A program made the position numbers and the translations under genes. 64,000 nt of DNA, from the NCBI RefSeq assembly GCF_036014115.1, contig NZ_CP107913.1, positions 186,001 to 250,000 of the forward strand, written 5' to 3'. This document shows, one piece after another, positions 8,361 to 16,070 of this stretch. The notes beneath the pieces are model-generated. The model saw nothing but the letters and a program-made list of their open reading frames with translations, was not told the DNA's origin and did no database searches. Positions within the stretch are counted from its first letter, which is position 1. Every line of letters starts with the position of its first letter. The DNA comes from Streptomyces sp. NBC_00448 (GTDB taxonomy: Bacteria; Actinomycetota; Actinomycetes; Streptomycetales; Streptomycetaceae).

Positions 8361-9670
8361 CCGACGCGTGGGAGTCCCTGGGCATACGCGAGACCGAGAT
8401 GGCGCGCGGGCGCCCGACCGAGGCCGCGCGCGACCGGCTCGACCTGCCGCTCACCCTCCACCTGGTCGACGACGAGCGCGCGGTCCAGCGGCCCGTCTTC
8501 GACCCGGCGCTCAAACACCACGTCAGCGCCTACCGGGCGGGTGACCCGGAGTTCACCGAGCCGGCCGCCCGGGAGGCGTGGCTGGCGGCCCGCCGCACCG
8601 CAATGAACCTCGTGCTGACCGCGATCGCCGCCTCGCCATGGCGTGATCACCTCGTGCTGCGCGGCAGCGTGCTGCTCTCCCAGTGGTTCGGCGAGGCCGC
8701 GCGTGAGCCCGGTGACCTGGACTTCGTCGTCACGCCCGCGCAGTGGCGGATCGAGGAGGAGCGCACCGGCGCGATGCTGCACGGCATCGCGCAGGCGGCC
8801 GAGCACGCGGCCCGGCAGGCCGTCGGCCGGGCCGCCGCTCCCGCCGCCGCGCCGCACACGATCCGCTTCGATGCCGGCGACGCGGTGAGCGAGGACATCT
8901 GGACCTACGACCGGGTCCCCGGCCGGCGGCTGGTCCTGCCGTGGACCAGCGGCACCACTCCCGGCGGCATCGTCCAACTCGACTTCGTCTTCAACGAGTC
9001 GCTGCCGATACCGCCGCAGGAGGTGTCCGTCGCCGGCGCCCGCCTGCTCGGGGCGACCCCCGAACTCTCCCTCGCCTGGAAGCTCGTGTGGATCGTCGAC
9101 GACATGTACCCGCAGGGCAAGGACCTGTACGACGCCGTGCTCCTCGCCGAGCACTGCACGGTCGACTACGAGACCCTCGCCGCCGTGTTCATCGCGGCGG
9201 ACCCCACCAACGCCGCCCACCCGTTGCAGCCCGACATCACCGGCGAACTGCCGGCCACCTACGAGTGGCGGCACTTCGCCGCCGAGTATCCCCATCTCGC
9301 GGACCAGCCAGCCGAGTTGGCGCGCCGGTTGCGCACCGCCATGGCGCCCACCTTCCGCACCGCCTCCGGCGACCCGCGCTCCCTGCGACGCCGGTGGTCG
9401 GCGGACTGGCTCGCCGCCTTCCGTGCCGACCACGCCACCGGCGGCCTGCCCGCCCTGCTCACCGGCCTCGCGGCGCGAGGGGTCACGGCGGTCCTGGCCG
9501 CGGCCGTGACCCGTGAACTCCTCGGCCCCGACGACTGCGACCCCGCCACCGCGCTGGCCCACGTCCTGGAGCACCCGGCCTGGTCCGGCCTCGCCACGCA
9601 CCACCTCAATCGACCCACCTACATGAGTCGGCTGGTCGAGGTGGTCGCGAGCACCGACTTCGGCGCCTGA
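8357..9670 (+). CDS. Nucleotidyltransferase, AbiEii/AbiGii-toxin-like family
   Basis: This 437-residue protein has the nucleotidyltransferase core: LVLRGSVLLSQWF with Gly103-Ser104, then two acidic residues in GDLDFVV (Asp120, Asp122). A third acidic strand, IVQLDFVFNE, follows. AbiEii-type enzymes transfer nucleotides to tRNA or protein targets and act as toxins or phage-defence effectors (family knowledge). The protein is longer than typical AbiEii, with an extra C-terminal helical region of about 150 residues. The ATG overlaps the stop of the upstream unknown gene. Whether this is a toxin, a defence enzyme or a housekeeping transferase cannot be decided from sequence alone. Confidence 0.75.
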   Translation: MTDAWESLGIRETEMARGRPTEAARDRLDLPLTLHLVDDERAVQRPVFDPALKHHVSAYRAGDPEFTEPAAREAWLAARRTAMNLVLTAIAASPWRDHLVLRGSVLLSQWFGEAAREPGDLDFVVTPAQWRIEEERTGAMLHGIAQAAEHAARQAVGRAAAPAAAPHTIRFDAGDAVSEDIWTYDRVPGRRLVLPWTSGTTPGGIVQLDFVFNESLPIPPQEVSVAGARLLGATPELSLAWKLVWIVDDMYPQGKDLYDAVLLAEHCTVDYETLAAVFIAADPTNAAHPLQPDITGELPATYEWRHFAAEYPHLADQPAELARRLRTAMAPTFRTASGDPRSLRRRWSADWLAAFRADHATGGLPALLTGLAARGVTAVLAAAVTRELLGPDDCDPATALAHVLEHPAWSGLATHHLNRPTYMSRLVEVVASTDFGA

Positions 9671-9784
9671 CACATCTGGCTGTCCGCCGGCCCGACCCGA
9701 TCCCTTTCTACGGCCGGCTGGGTGCGACGAACCCCGTTGTCGCGCCCCGGCGGGTTGGGCCGAGCGCGGCCCGGGATCGCGGGG

Positions 9785-10113
9785 GGCTTCGCCGTCTCCT
9801 GCACCCTCGGCTCCGGTCAGTTCTGCACCCGGCCCGGCGTCGTCTTCGTGCCCGCCGCCGACGCCTTCGTGAGCGCTGTCCCGGCCGCCACGGCCGGGCC
9901 CGACCCGGCGGCGCGGGCCGTCCTCGCCGCCCCTCCCTCGTCACCACCGAGGTCTTCGGCCCCCGCCGCCCTCGTCGTCGGCTACCAGCACCTGGACGAG
10001 GTCGCCGAGGCACTCGACGCCGACGCCCTGCGCGTCATGGAGTTGATTCCGAACACGTCGGCCGGGTCATCCGGAACGACTGGCCTGCCGGAGTCACCGC
10101 CGGCGACGCCCAG
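9785..10113 (+). pseudogene. Remnant of a ketoglutarate-semialdehyde-type aldehyde dehydrogenase
   Basis: Fragments of an NADP-dependent aldehyde dehydrogenase appear in order but in different frames. GSGQFCTRPGVVFVP, the catalytic-cysteine region, is at about 9810. SLVTTEVFGP is in the +1 frame near 9937, and AALVVGYQHLDEVAEALDA follows in the first frame. GRVIRNDWPAGVT is in a third frame from 10060. The segments between them are far too short, so internal deletions and at least two frameshifts are needed. No start codon or N-terminal half is present. The assignment to the 2,5-dioxovalerate (ketoglutarate semialdehyde) dehydrogenase group is from remembered motifs. Confidence 0.7.
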
Positions 10114-10132
10114 TGTCATAGCTGCTTCGCGC

Positions 10133-11095
10133 TCACGCGCTCCCGTGCACGAGGAGGTCCAGGCCCAGGGGCGTGCACCAGTGCCACATGGATTTGCCGT
10201 CGCGCTGGGAGACGATCAGTCCGGCCTCGCGGAGGGTCTTGGCCTGCATGGAGGCGGCTGCCGGGCTGACGGCGAGCCCTCGGGCGAGGTCGGTGGTGGT
10301 CTGCTGGCGCACCAGCAGGCGCAGGGCCTCGGCCCGGGTGGCGCCGACGAGGGCGGTGAGCGGGTCGTGGGAGGTCGCGGGGTCTCGCAGCGGCAGGGGG
10401 GTGACGGCCGGGTGGATCAGGAGGAGCCGTCCGTCAGGCTGGAGTCCTGCCAGGAGGTGCTCGGGCCAGAACAGGGACGGCTGCAAGATGATCCCGTGCC
10501 CGTGCAAGGTGATGTCGAGGTCGCGGGGAAAGGGTGCTTCCAGGGTCATGCCGTGCCAGCGGATGGACGGGGCCAGGCCGGTCAAGGCGGCGTGCAGGCC
10601 CTGCTGGGCGATGATGCGGGCGCGCCAGGCGGTTTCGGCGTGGAAGCCGGCTTGGATACGGGGCCATGCTTCGGCGATGACACTTGTGTGGGCGGTACGG
10701 ACGGCCCGCCCGAGGATCTGCCAGGCATCCCGGTCGTTGTCGGCGAGGCGGCGCACCCAGGGGGTCGGGCGGCGGTCGATCGCGCACATTCGACGCAGCT
10801 CCGCGCGAGCCTGGGCGCGAGGCGTGGACAGGACCTGGTCCAAGCCTTCTTCGAGGTCGTGACTGGGCGGGTCCAGGAACAGCGGCCCGGCGCCCAGTGG
10901 GGAAACCAGCTGCAAGATCAGCCATGCCGACCGCGGCAGGGTGCGGGTCGTGCGCTGCCGCCACAGGCTGAACACCGGGTGCAGACCACGATGTTGCAGC
11001 ATCCCGAAAGCCTGGCTGAGTTCCACCAGCGGCGCCGGACGGTCGGCGACCGTCACCCTGAGCAGATCCTCCGACGTGCAGTGCACACGCAGCAC
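10133..11095 (-). CDS. Winged-helix (ArsR-like) transcriptional regulator
   Basis: This 320-residue regulator starts at a GTG. Its C-terminal 75 residues form a winged helix: LVGATRAEALRLL, then TTDLARGLAVSPAAASMQAKTLREAG and a wing RDGKSMWHW. The N-terminal two thirds is a sensor-like domain of the kind found in Streptomyces ArsR-type proteins of about 320 residues. It faces the small secreted protein gene at 11369; the 273 bp between them hold no other gene. Its target is unknown. Confidence 0.75.
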   Translation of the reverse strand: MLRVHCTSEDLLRVTVADRPAPLVELSQAFGMLQHRGLHPVFSLWRQRTTRTLPRSAWLILQLVSPLGAGPLFLDPPSHDLEEGLDQVLSTPRAQARAELRRMCAIDRRPTPWVRRLADNDRDAWQILGRAVRTAHTSVIAEAWPRIQAGFHAETAWRARIIAQQGLHAALTGLAPSIRWHGMTLEAPFPRDLDITLHGHGIILQPSLFWPEHLLAGLQPDGRLLLIHPAVTPLPLRDPATSHDPLTALVGATRAEALRLLVRQQTTTDLARGLAVSPAAASMQAKTLREAGLIVSQRDGKSMWHWCTPLGLDLLVHGSA

Positions 11096-11368
11096 AACAG
11101 CCCCCCGGCCGATGCCCGAACTATTCAGCGCTCGCTGAAAGCATCGCAGCGCCTCCGCCGGAACGGGAGGGTGTTACCCGCCAACCGGCAACCGACCCGC
11201 ACCACTGTGATGAACGGCCGCAAATCCGCCCCGGTCCCGAAGGACCCAGCATTCGTGTTGGCGTCACCGTGGCTCCGAGGCAAAACGGTGTGATCCACAG
11301 CATCATCCGCGGTCTCCGCTCTGATCAGTACGTCCGGGTGCGGAAACACGCCCTTAGGAGCGAAGACC

Positions 11369-11785
11369 ATGACCATACGCAAGCCGGCCACTGTGGCCGC
11401 AGTGGCGACGGCGCTCATCAGCAGCTACGTGGCTTTGTCACCTGCGGCTCACGCCGCAGCTCACCAGTCACCCTCCGCGGCCGCGTCGTGCTACGGCAGC
11501 GCCCACTCCTACTCGAAGCCCGCGGGGAGCGAGTGGTATCCCCCGCTGAACTCGCCCAACCTGAAGACGACGAGCGCCTGCTCGGACATCAACATCAAGT
11601 CCGACACGAACCGCTACATCTCGGTGTGCTTCGTCCCCAGTTCCGCCCCGGCATACTGCCAGTCGTCCTACACTCTCGTGACCGCCGGCCAATGGAAGGC
11701 GATCGCCACCGACGTGGCGAGCGGCACCGTGTTCTACTTCGATTTCCGCTCGACCGCGCTGTCCAACGGGTATTGGGCGGCCTGA
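11369..11785 (+). CDS. Small secreted protein, function unknown
   Basis: The 138-residue product has a Sec signal peptide (MTIRKPATVAAV, hydrophobic core, cleavage near AHA-AAH around residue 30). The mature domain of about 105 residues has four cysteines (in SCYGSA, SACSD, SVCF and AYCQ), which suggests two disulfides, and many serines, tyrosines and asparagines. Start chosen because TTAGGAGCGAAGACC gives a good ribosome site. I do not recognise the family. It may be an extracellular inhibitor or wall protein, but nothing in the sequence proves this. Confidence 0.75.
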   Translation: MTIRKPATVAAVATALISSYVALSPAAHAAAHQSPSAAASCYGSAHSYSKPAGSEWYPPLNSPNLKTTSACSDINIKSDTNRYISVCFVPSSAPAYCQSSYTLVTAGQWKAIATDVASGTVFYFDFRSTALSNGYWAA

Positions 11786-11802
11786 CCGCACCGTGGTCAC
11801 GT

Positions 11803-11842
11803 GGGCTGACGGGCTGACGGGCTGACAGGCTGACGGACTGCG
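11803..11842. repeat. 8-bp tandem repeat, five units
   Basis: Three exact GGGCTGAC units (11803-11826) are followed by AGGCTGAC and a decayed GGACTGCG. The array lies between the stop of the secreted protein and the decayed methyltransferase. Confidence 0.7.
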
Positions 11843-11923
11843 GTGCGGGCGGTTGGGGCTCGGGGCATGTTCCCCGGGTCCCGGCCGCCCGCGGTCCGGC
11901 AATCGAGCGACGGTTCTTCGCCC

Positions 11924-12504
11924 CTACCTCGGATCCGGGAGGCGGTGGACGGAGACGCGGCAGGGTGACTCGGCGGTGAAGGGGGCACCGGACCGGTCCG
12001 CGTGCCTGGTCTCCAACTCGAACCCGGCGAGCTGGGCCATCAGGTCGAGTTCGGCCGGCCAGATGTACCGGTGCGGGCTGCGGAAGAGGGCGGCCTGCCG
12101 GGTGTCGTCGCACCGGAAGTAGTGCGAGACGACGCGCTGCCGCTGCTGGGAGAGCAGGTTGGAGATCGTGTCGAAGACGAGGTGGACGAGGGTGAACTCC
12201 CCCCGGCACGACGGTGGTCGCCATGTCGCCCATGACGACGGGGATCGTCGTCTCCTCCGCCTTCGTGCGCAGCTGCCGCACCATCGGCACGGACAGCTCG
12301 ACACCTGTGACGGGGGACTCCCCGCTCGGCGAGCGGGACCGCCACCCGGCCGGTACCGACGGCGAACTCGACCGCCGCTCCCTGCCCCGCGAGTTCCGCG
12401 CGTCGGTCCACGGTCGGCCCCACGACCTCGGGGGCGAACATGCCGGACCCGGGCGTGTCGTAGCCCCGGGCGGTCTCGGCGTCCCAGATGTCCTCCTGCT
12501 GCAT
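11924..12504 (-). pseudogene. Decayed class I SAM-dependent methyltransferase
   Basis: The gene starts at an ATG (12504) as MQQEDIWDAETARGYDTPG and continues through VEFAVGTGRVAVPLAERGVP, the SAM-binding GxGxG-like motif. It then loses frame near 12300. The continuation PMVRQLRTKAEETTIPVVMG is in a second frame, and GEFTLVHLVFDTISNLLSQQ and YIWPAELDLMAQLAGFELET are in a third frame, with the central part between SNLLSQQRQ and the DDTRQAALFRSPHRYIWP segment missing. At least two frameshifts and one internal deletion are needed. It cannot make a working enzyme. Confidence 0.75.
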
Positions 12505-12566
12505 GCCCCTACGCTGCTCCCCCGCCCGGACGGTGTCCGGCGAACATCCGCCTCCGGCGCCGGACC

Positions 12567-13304
12567 TCACCGGTGCCGCACCCACACGTTCGGCTCGACC
12601 AACTCGCCCCGGTCCGCGGGGTGGTCGATCACCAGCGGGGCGAGGGCGCCCGGGATCACGTAGGGACCGGAGGCCGGCAGCGGGAAGCCTGCCCACTTCT
12701 CCCACTCGGCGACCGAACCGGCCATCGTCATGGACCGCTCCGCGACGCCCAGCATGCGGGCGCCCATCCGCAGGTGGGTCCGCAGCCACGGGTCCGAGGG
12801 GGCACCGTCGGGACGGGTCCAGCGCATGAACTCGGCCATCGCGGTCAGGGGGTAACGCGCCTTCGAGGTCGGCCGCACCGGGGCGATCGCCCGTGCCAGA
12901 CCGGCCCGTTCGCCGGCGGAGGCGAGCCGGCCGAGCACGTCGGCGGCCAGGCCGCGCCCCTGCAGGTCGCCGCGGACCTGAGCCGCGGCGATCACCAGGG
13001 TGTCGGCCCGGCCGCCCGCCTCCCGTAGCGCCACCGCCCGCGCCAGCGCGTCGTCGTAGCCGCCGGGCAGGTCGCCGACCGAGCCGTCCCAGCGCAACGG
13101 AACGCCCCACCCGCCGGCCGCGATCCGGTCCTCGTCGTCGACCAGCAGGAGGTTCAGGTCCCCGAACCAGCGCCGGACCCGGTCCATCTGCCGGTCGGCG
13201 AGGGAGTCGTGGAAGATGAACTCCGGCCAGCCCGCGCTGAAGACCTCGTCGGCCTGTCCGTGCAGATCGGGCCGGTCGTCGAAGGCAAAGGTCCGCAGTT
13301 CCAC
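12567..13304 (-). CDS. GNAT-like N-acetyltransferase family protein
   Basis: This 245-residue protein starts at a GTG. The strand-helix segment ADTLVIAAAQVRGDLQGRGLAADVLGRL contains the Q/RxxGxG/A-type acetyl-CoA binding turn (DLQGRGLA, about residues 114-121). The fold continues to GPYVIPGALAPLVIDHPADRGE. It is longer than a minimal GNAT domain. The acceptor substrate is unknown. It ends just before the decayed methyltransferase and is transcribed in the same direction. Confidence 0.7.
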   Translation of the reverse strand: MELRTFAFDDRPDLHGQADEVFSAGWPEFIFHDSLADRQMDRVRRWFGDLNLLLVDDEDRIAAGGWGVPLRWDGSVGDLPGGYDDALARAVALREAGGRADTLVIAAAQVRGDLQGRGLAADVLGRLASAGERAGLARAIAPVRPTSKARYPLTAMAEFMRWTRPDGAPSDPWLRTHLRMGARMLGVAERSMTMAGSVAEWEKWAGFPLPASGPYVIPGALAPLVIDHPADRGELVEPNVWVRHR

Positions 13305-13404
13305 AGGGGCGGAGCCTACGCCGGGCTGCTCCGCCGCGCGCCCGGATTTTCGACGGTGCCCCCGGCCGGAGGGGCCGTTCGGCTGGGTCGCTTACGCCAA
13401 CGGC

Positions 13405-13415
13405 GGGGGGGGGGG
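13405..13415. repeat. Run of eleven G
   Basis: A homopolymer of 11 G lies in the gap between the GNAT gene and the propeller gene. Such tracts are slippage-prone in high-GC genomes and are also prone to sequencing error. Confidence 0.8.
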
Positions 13416-13519
13416 CGGCCGCGTCGGTCACGGTCGCGGTCCGCCCCTTGCCCGACTCTGGCGGCGGGCTGCATCCACCCGGGCCGTGGCCGTGGAGCCC
13501 GTCCCGCACACCCGTCTCT

Positions 13520-13614
13520 GCCCGAACTCCGCCCGAACTCTGCCCGAACTCTGCCCGAACTCTGCCCGAACTCTGCCCGAACTCTGCCCGAACTCTGCCC
13601 GAACTCTGCCCGAA
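13520..13614. repeat. 11-bp tandem repeat abutting a Shine-Dalgarno
   Basis: Eight consecutive units of GCCCGAACTCY start at 13520, 13531, 13542, 13553, 13564, 13575, 13586 and 13597, followed by a partial GCCCGAA (13608-13614). Only the first unit ends in C instead of T. The array runs directly into AAGGGG, the ribosome site of the gene starting at 13623. Because 11 is not a multiple of three it is unlikely to be coding. Copy-number change would alter the spacing of anything upstream of the ribosome site. Confidence 0.9.
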
Positions 13615-13622
13615 GGGGAACG

Positions 13623-14780
13623 ATGAAGCGCTTGCCCACGTTCGCTCAGGTTGCCAGGACCGCCGTCGCTGTGGCGGGCTCCCTGACCGTGTGTGCTCTC
13701 CCCGCCGCTTCGGCGGCGGCGTCACCCACCCCGCGTCCTATCGGATCCCAAGGTCCGGTGTTCGTCCAGACGGACAACACCGCGGGCAACGAGATCGTCG
13801 CCTACCGGCGCGCCGCCGACGGCTCCCTCCACCGGCAGGGCACCTTCGCCACCGGCGGCAAGGGCGGCATGCTCGACGGTTCGGTCGTCGACCACCTCGC
13901 CTCCCAGGGCTCCCTCGCCTACGACTGCGCGCACCACCTGCTCCTGGCGGTCAACGCGGGCAGCGACACCGTCACCGTCTTCTCGGTCGACGGCGACAGG
14001 CTCCACCGCGAACAGGTCGTCACGTCCGGCGGAAACTTCCCGGTCAGCGTCACCGTCCGCGGTGACCGGGTCTACGTCCTCAACGCGCGCGAGGGCGGTT
14101 CCCTCCAGGGCTACCGGATCACCGGCGGCAACCGGCTGGAGCGCGTCGCGGGGTGGCACCGGAAGCTCGGCCTCGACACCACCACGGCACCGGAGTTCAC
14201 CCACACCCCCGGCCAGGTGTCCTTCACCCCGGACGGTTCCCGCCTGGTCGTCACCACGAAGGCGGGCGGCAGCAGTATCGACGTCTTCGGAGTGCGCCCC
14301 TCCGGAGCCCTGACCGCCCGGCCCGTCGTCACCGAGGCGAGCGGGTCGGTGCCCTTCGGGTTCACCTTCGACGACCGGGGCCGTCTGGTCGTCACCGACG
14401 CCGGCACCAACGCCGTGCTGACCTTCGCGATCCGCCGGGACGGCAGCGCCGTCCGGCTCGACAGCGCGTCCACCGGCCAGATGGCCACCTGCTGGGTGGT
14501 CCGGGCCGGCGACCGCTTCTACGCCTCCAACGCCGGCAGCAACACGCTCTCCGGGTTTCGGCAGACCCGCCGGGCGACCCTCGAATCCCTCGGGAACACC
14601 GCGACCGGCGACGGCACCGTCGATTCCGCCGTGACCCCCGACCAGCACTTCCTCTACGTCCAGACCGGCGCCACCGGCGGTGTCGACGCCTTCCGGATCG
14701 CGCCGGACGGGGCCCTCATCTCGGTCGGCCGCGTGACGGTCCCCCGAGCCGTCGGCGGCGAGGGAATCGTCGCGCTCTGA
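13623..14780 (+). CDS. Secreted seven-bladed beta-propeller protein (lactonase / YVTN-like)
   Basis: The 385-residue product has a Sec signal peptide ending near ASAAAS (about residue 33). The mature protein consists of repeated propeller blades, for example NTAGNEIVAYRRAADGSL, GSDTVTVFSVDGDRL and GSNTLSGFRQ, each with the pattern of a strand, a small loop and a residue pair V/F. It resembles the lactonase-family (carboxy-cis,cis-muconate cyclase-like) secreted propellers of actinomycetes. The start is the ATG at 13623, preceded by AAGGGG; a longer reading frame upstream only translates the 11-bp repeat. Enzymatic activity is not proven by the motifs. Confidence 0.85.
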   Translation: MKRLPTFAQVARTAVAVAGSLTVCALPAASAAASPTPRPIGSQGPVFVQTDNTAGNEIVAYRRAADGSLHRQGTFATGGKGGMLDGSVVDHLASQGSLAYDCAHHLLLAVNAGSDTVTVFSVDGDRLHREQVVTSGGNFPVSVTVRGDRVYVLNAREGGSLQGYRITGGNRLERVAGWHRKLGLDTTTAPEFTHTPGQVSFTPDGSRLVVTTKAGGSSIDVFGVRPSGALTARPVVTEASGSVPFGFTFDDRGRLVVTDAGTNAVLTFAIRRDGSAVRLDSASTGQMATCWVVRAGDRFYASNAGSNTLSGFRQTRRATLESLGNTATGDGTVDSAVTPDQHFLYVQTGATGGVDAFRIAPDGALISVGRVTVPRAVGGEGIVAL

Positions 14781-14814
14781 TGTGCTCCGACGTGCTCCGG
14801 CGTACTCCCGGAAC

Positions 14815-14843
14815 GGCCGGCCCTCGCAGATCCGGGGCCGGCC
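14815..14843. terminator. Hairpin between convergent genes
   Basis: GGCCGGCCC (14815-14823) pairs with GGGCCGGCC (14835-14843) across an 11-nt loop. It lies between the convergent propeller and protease genes and would serve both. There is no T-run, as is usual in this type of genome. Confidence 0.5.
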
Positions 14844-14865
14844 CGGGTGGACGCCGCCGGACGTC

Positions 14866-15675
14866 TCAGCAGCCGTCGCTTCCGGCGGCCGGCACCACGT
14901 CGGGGTGCTGGCCCAGGGTCGCGCGGAGGATCAGCTTGTCCGCCTGCCAGGTGAGCGGCGAGGAGTAGGAGGTGTACTCGTAGCAACCGCCCTGGTACAG
15001 GCCGCCGATGACACCGACCACCTCGGTGACATGGGTGCCCGGCACCTTCGCCAGCCACGGGCTGCCGCTGCTGCCGCCCACGAAGCCATGGCAGTTGAAG
15101 CCGGGGAACCCGTCGGTGTACGTGGCGGTGGTGGCGCAGTGGATCGGCAGGTCGTCGATGCCGGAGTTGTACGCGACGTCCGTGATGCTCCGGCCCGCGC
15201 GGGGCGCGGGGGCCAGGACGTTGCCGCCCGTCACGTCCTGGATCGCGGTCTTGACGCCCCCGATCGACTGGTCGGCGACCTGCAGGATCGCGTAGTCGTA
15301 GTGCGGGTCCTGGCCGCCGGCCCACCGCGGGTCGATGTAGGCGTGCGTCACGGTCCACACGCCGTACGGGGTCTGCCCGCCGCGGTAGCCGGGGGCGAAC
15401 TGCCAGCCGGCGGCGGTGCCCGTGACGCAGTGCGCGGCGGTGACGAGAAGGTCGTGGCGGGGGCTCGCCACCACGCTGGCGGTGCAGCCGTGGTGCTGGT
15501 CGAGCCCGTTGCGGAACAGCGGGCCCACGGTGGGCGTCCCGTCGAACGTGGTCGCCGTGGGGGTCTGCGGCGGCGGGGGCGGGTCGGCCAGCGCGGGGAC
15601 GGCGGACATGATCCCCACCGCCGCCAGCGCGGTCGCGATCACCGTCATCACCCTCGCGCGGGAGAACCTGACCAT
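14866..15675 (-). CDS. Secreted trypsin-like serine protease (chymotrypsin fold)
   Basis: This 269-residue protein has a signal peptide cleaved after ALA (residue 30), then a proline-rich linker. The catalytic triad is visible: His82 in VTAAHC, Asp127 in DYAIL and Ser203 in GGSSGSPW. GSSGSP replaces the more common GNSGGP, as in V8-like or glutamyl endopeptidase-like secreted proteases of actinomycetes. Cysteines at 64 and 83 suit the His-loop disulfide. No long propeptide is seen. Confidence 0.87.
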   Translation of the reverse strand: MVRFSRARVMTVIATALAAVGIMSAVPALADPPPPPQTPTATTFDGTPTVGPLFRNGLDQHHGCTASVVASPRHDLLVTAAHCVTGTAAGWQFAPGYRGGQTPYGVWTVTHAYIDPRWAGGQDPHYDYAILQVADQSIGGVKTAIQDVTGGNVLAPAPRAGRSITDVAYNSGIDDLPIHCATTATYTDGFPGFNCHGFVGGSSGSPWLAKVPGTHVTEVVGVIGGLYQGGCYEYTSYSSPLTWQADKLILRATLGQHPDVVPAAGSDGC

Positions 15676-16070
15676 GGGAGGACCCTTCGCTCGAACGGCC
15701 GGTCGGACGGGTGGAGCGCAGCCGGCGGGTGGGCTGGTCGGCGCATCGGGGGACGAGTACCCCCTGGACCCGCGAACTCACGGACGATCCTCCCGCCCGC
15801 ACGCCCATCCGCACGTGCCGCCGGACCGGCCACCCGGCGTGTCGCCGGTTCCGCGGCACGACCCGGAACGCTACCCCCCGATCCCCACCCGGAACAGCAG
15901 TCCCGCGACTTCCGCCCGGACGAAACCACTCCACCCGGGTGAAACGGAATCGGTGGGCGCCCCGCCCGGCGCTCCGGGGCGAACCGGGGTGGCACCAGCT
16001 CGGCCTCCAGAGCGGGCGTCCTCCGGGTCGCCCCGGCGGGAGCCGTCACCGCCCCGCCGGCATGAGCCGT
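15676..16070. other. Intergenic stretch without a recognisable gene
   Basis: The 395 bp between the protease start and the FG-GAP lipoprotein stop hold no frame with a coding look, no clear palindrome and no repeat. The promoter of the protease gene is presumably at its left end. Confidence 0.5.

Noticed and set aside
13209..13622. Upstream extension of the propeller gene through the 11-bp repeat
   Set aside because: The extension only translates the repeat and the start of the GNAT gene on the other strand; a signal peptide and ribosome site mark the true start at 13623.
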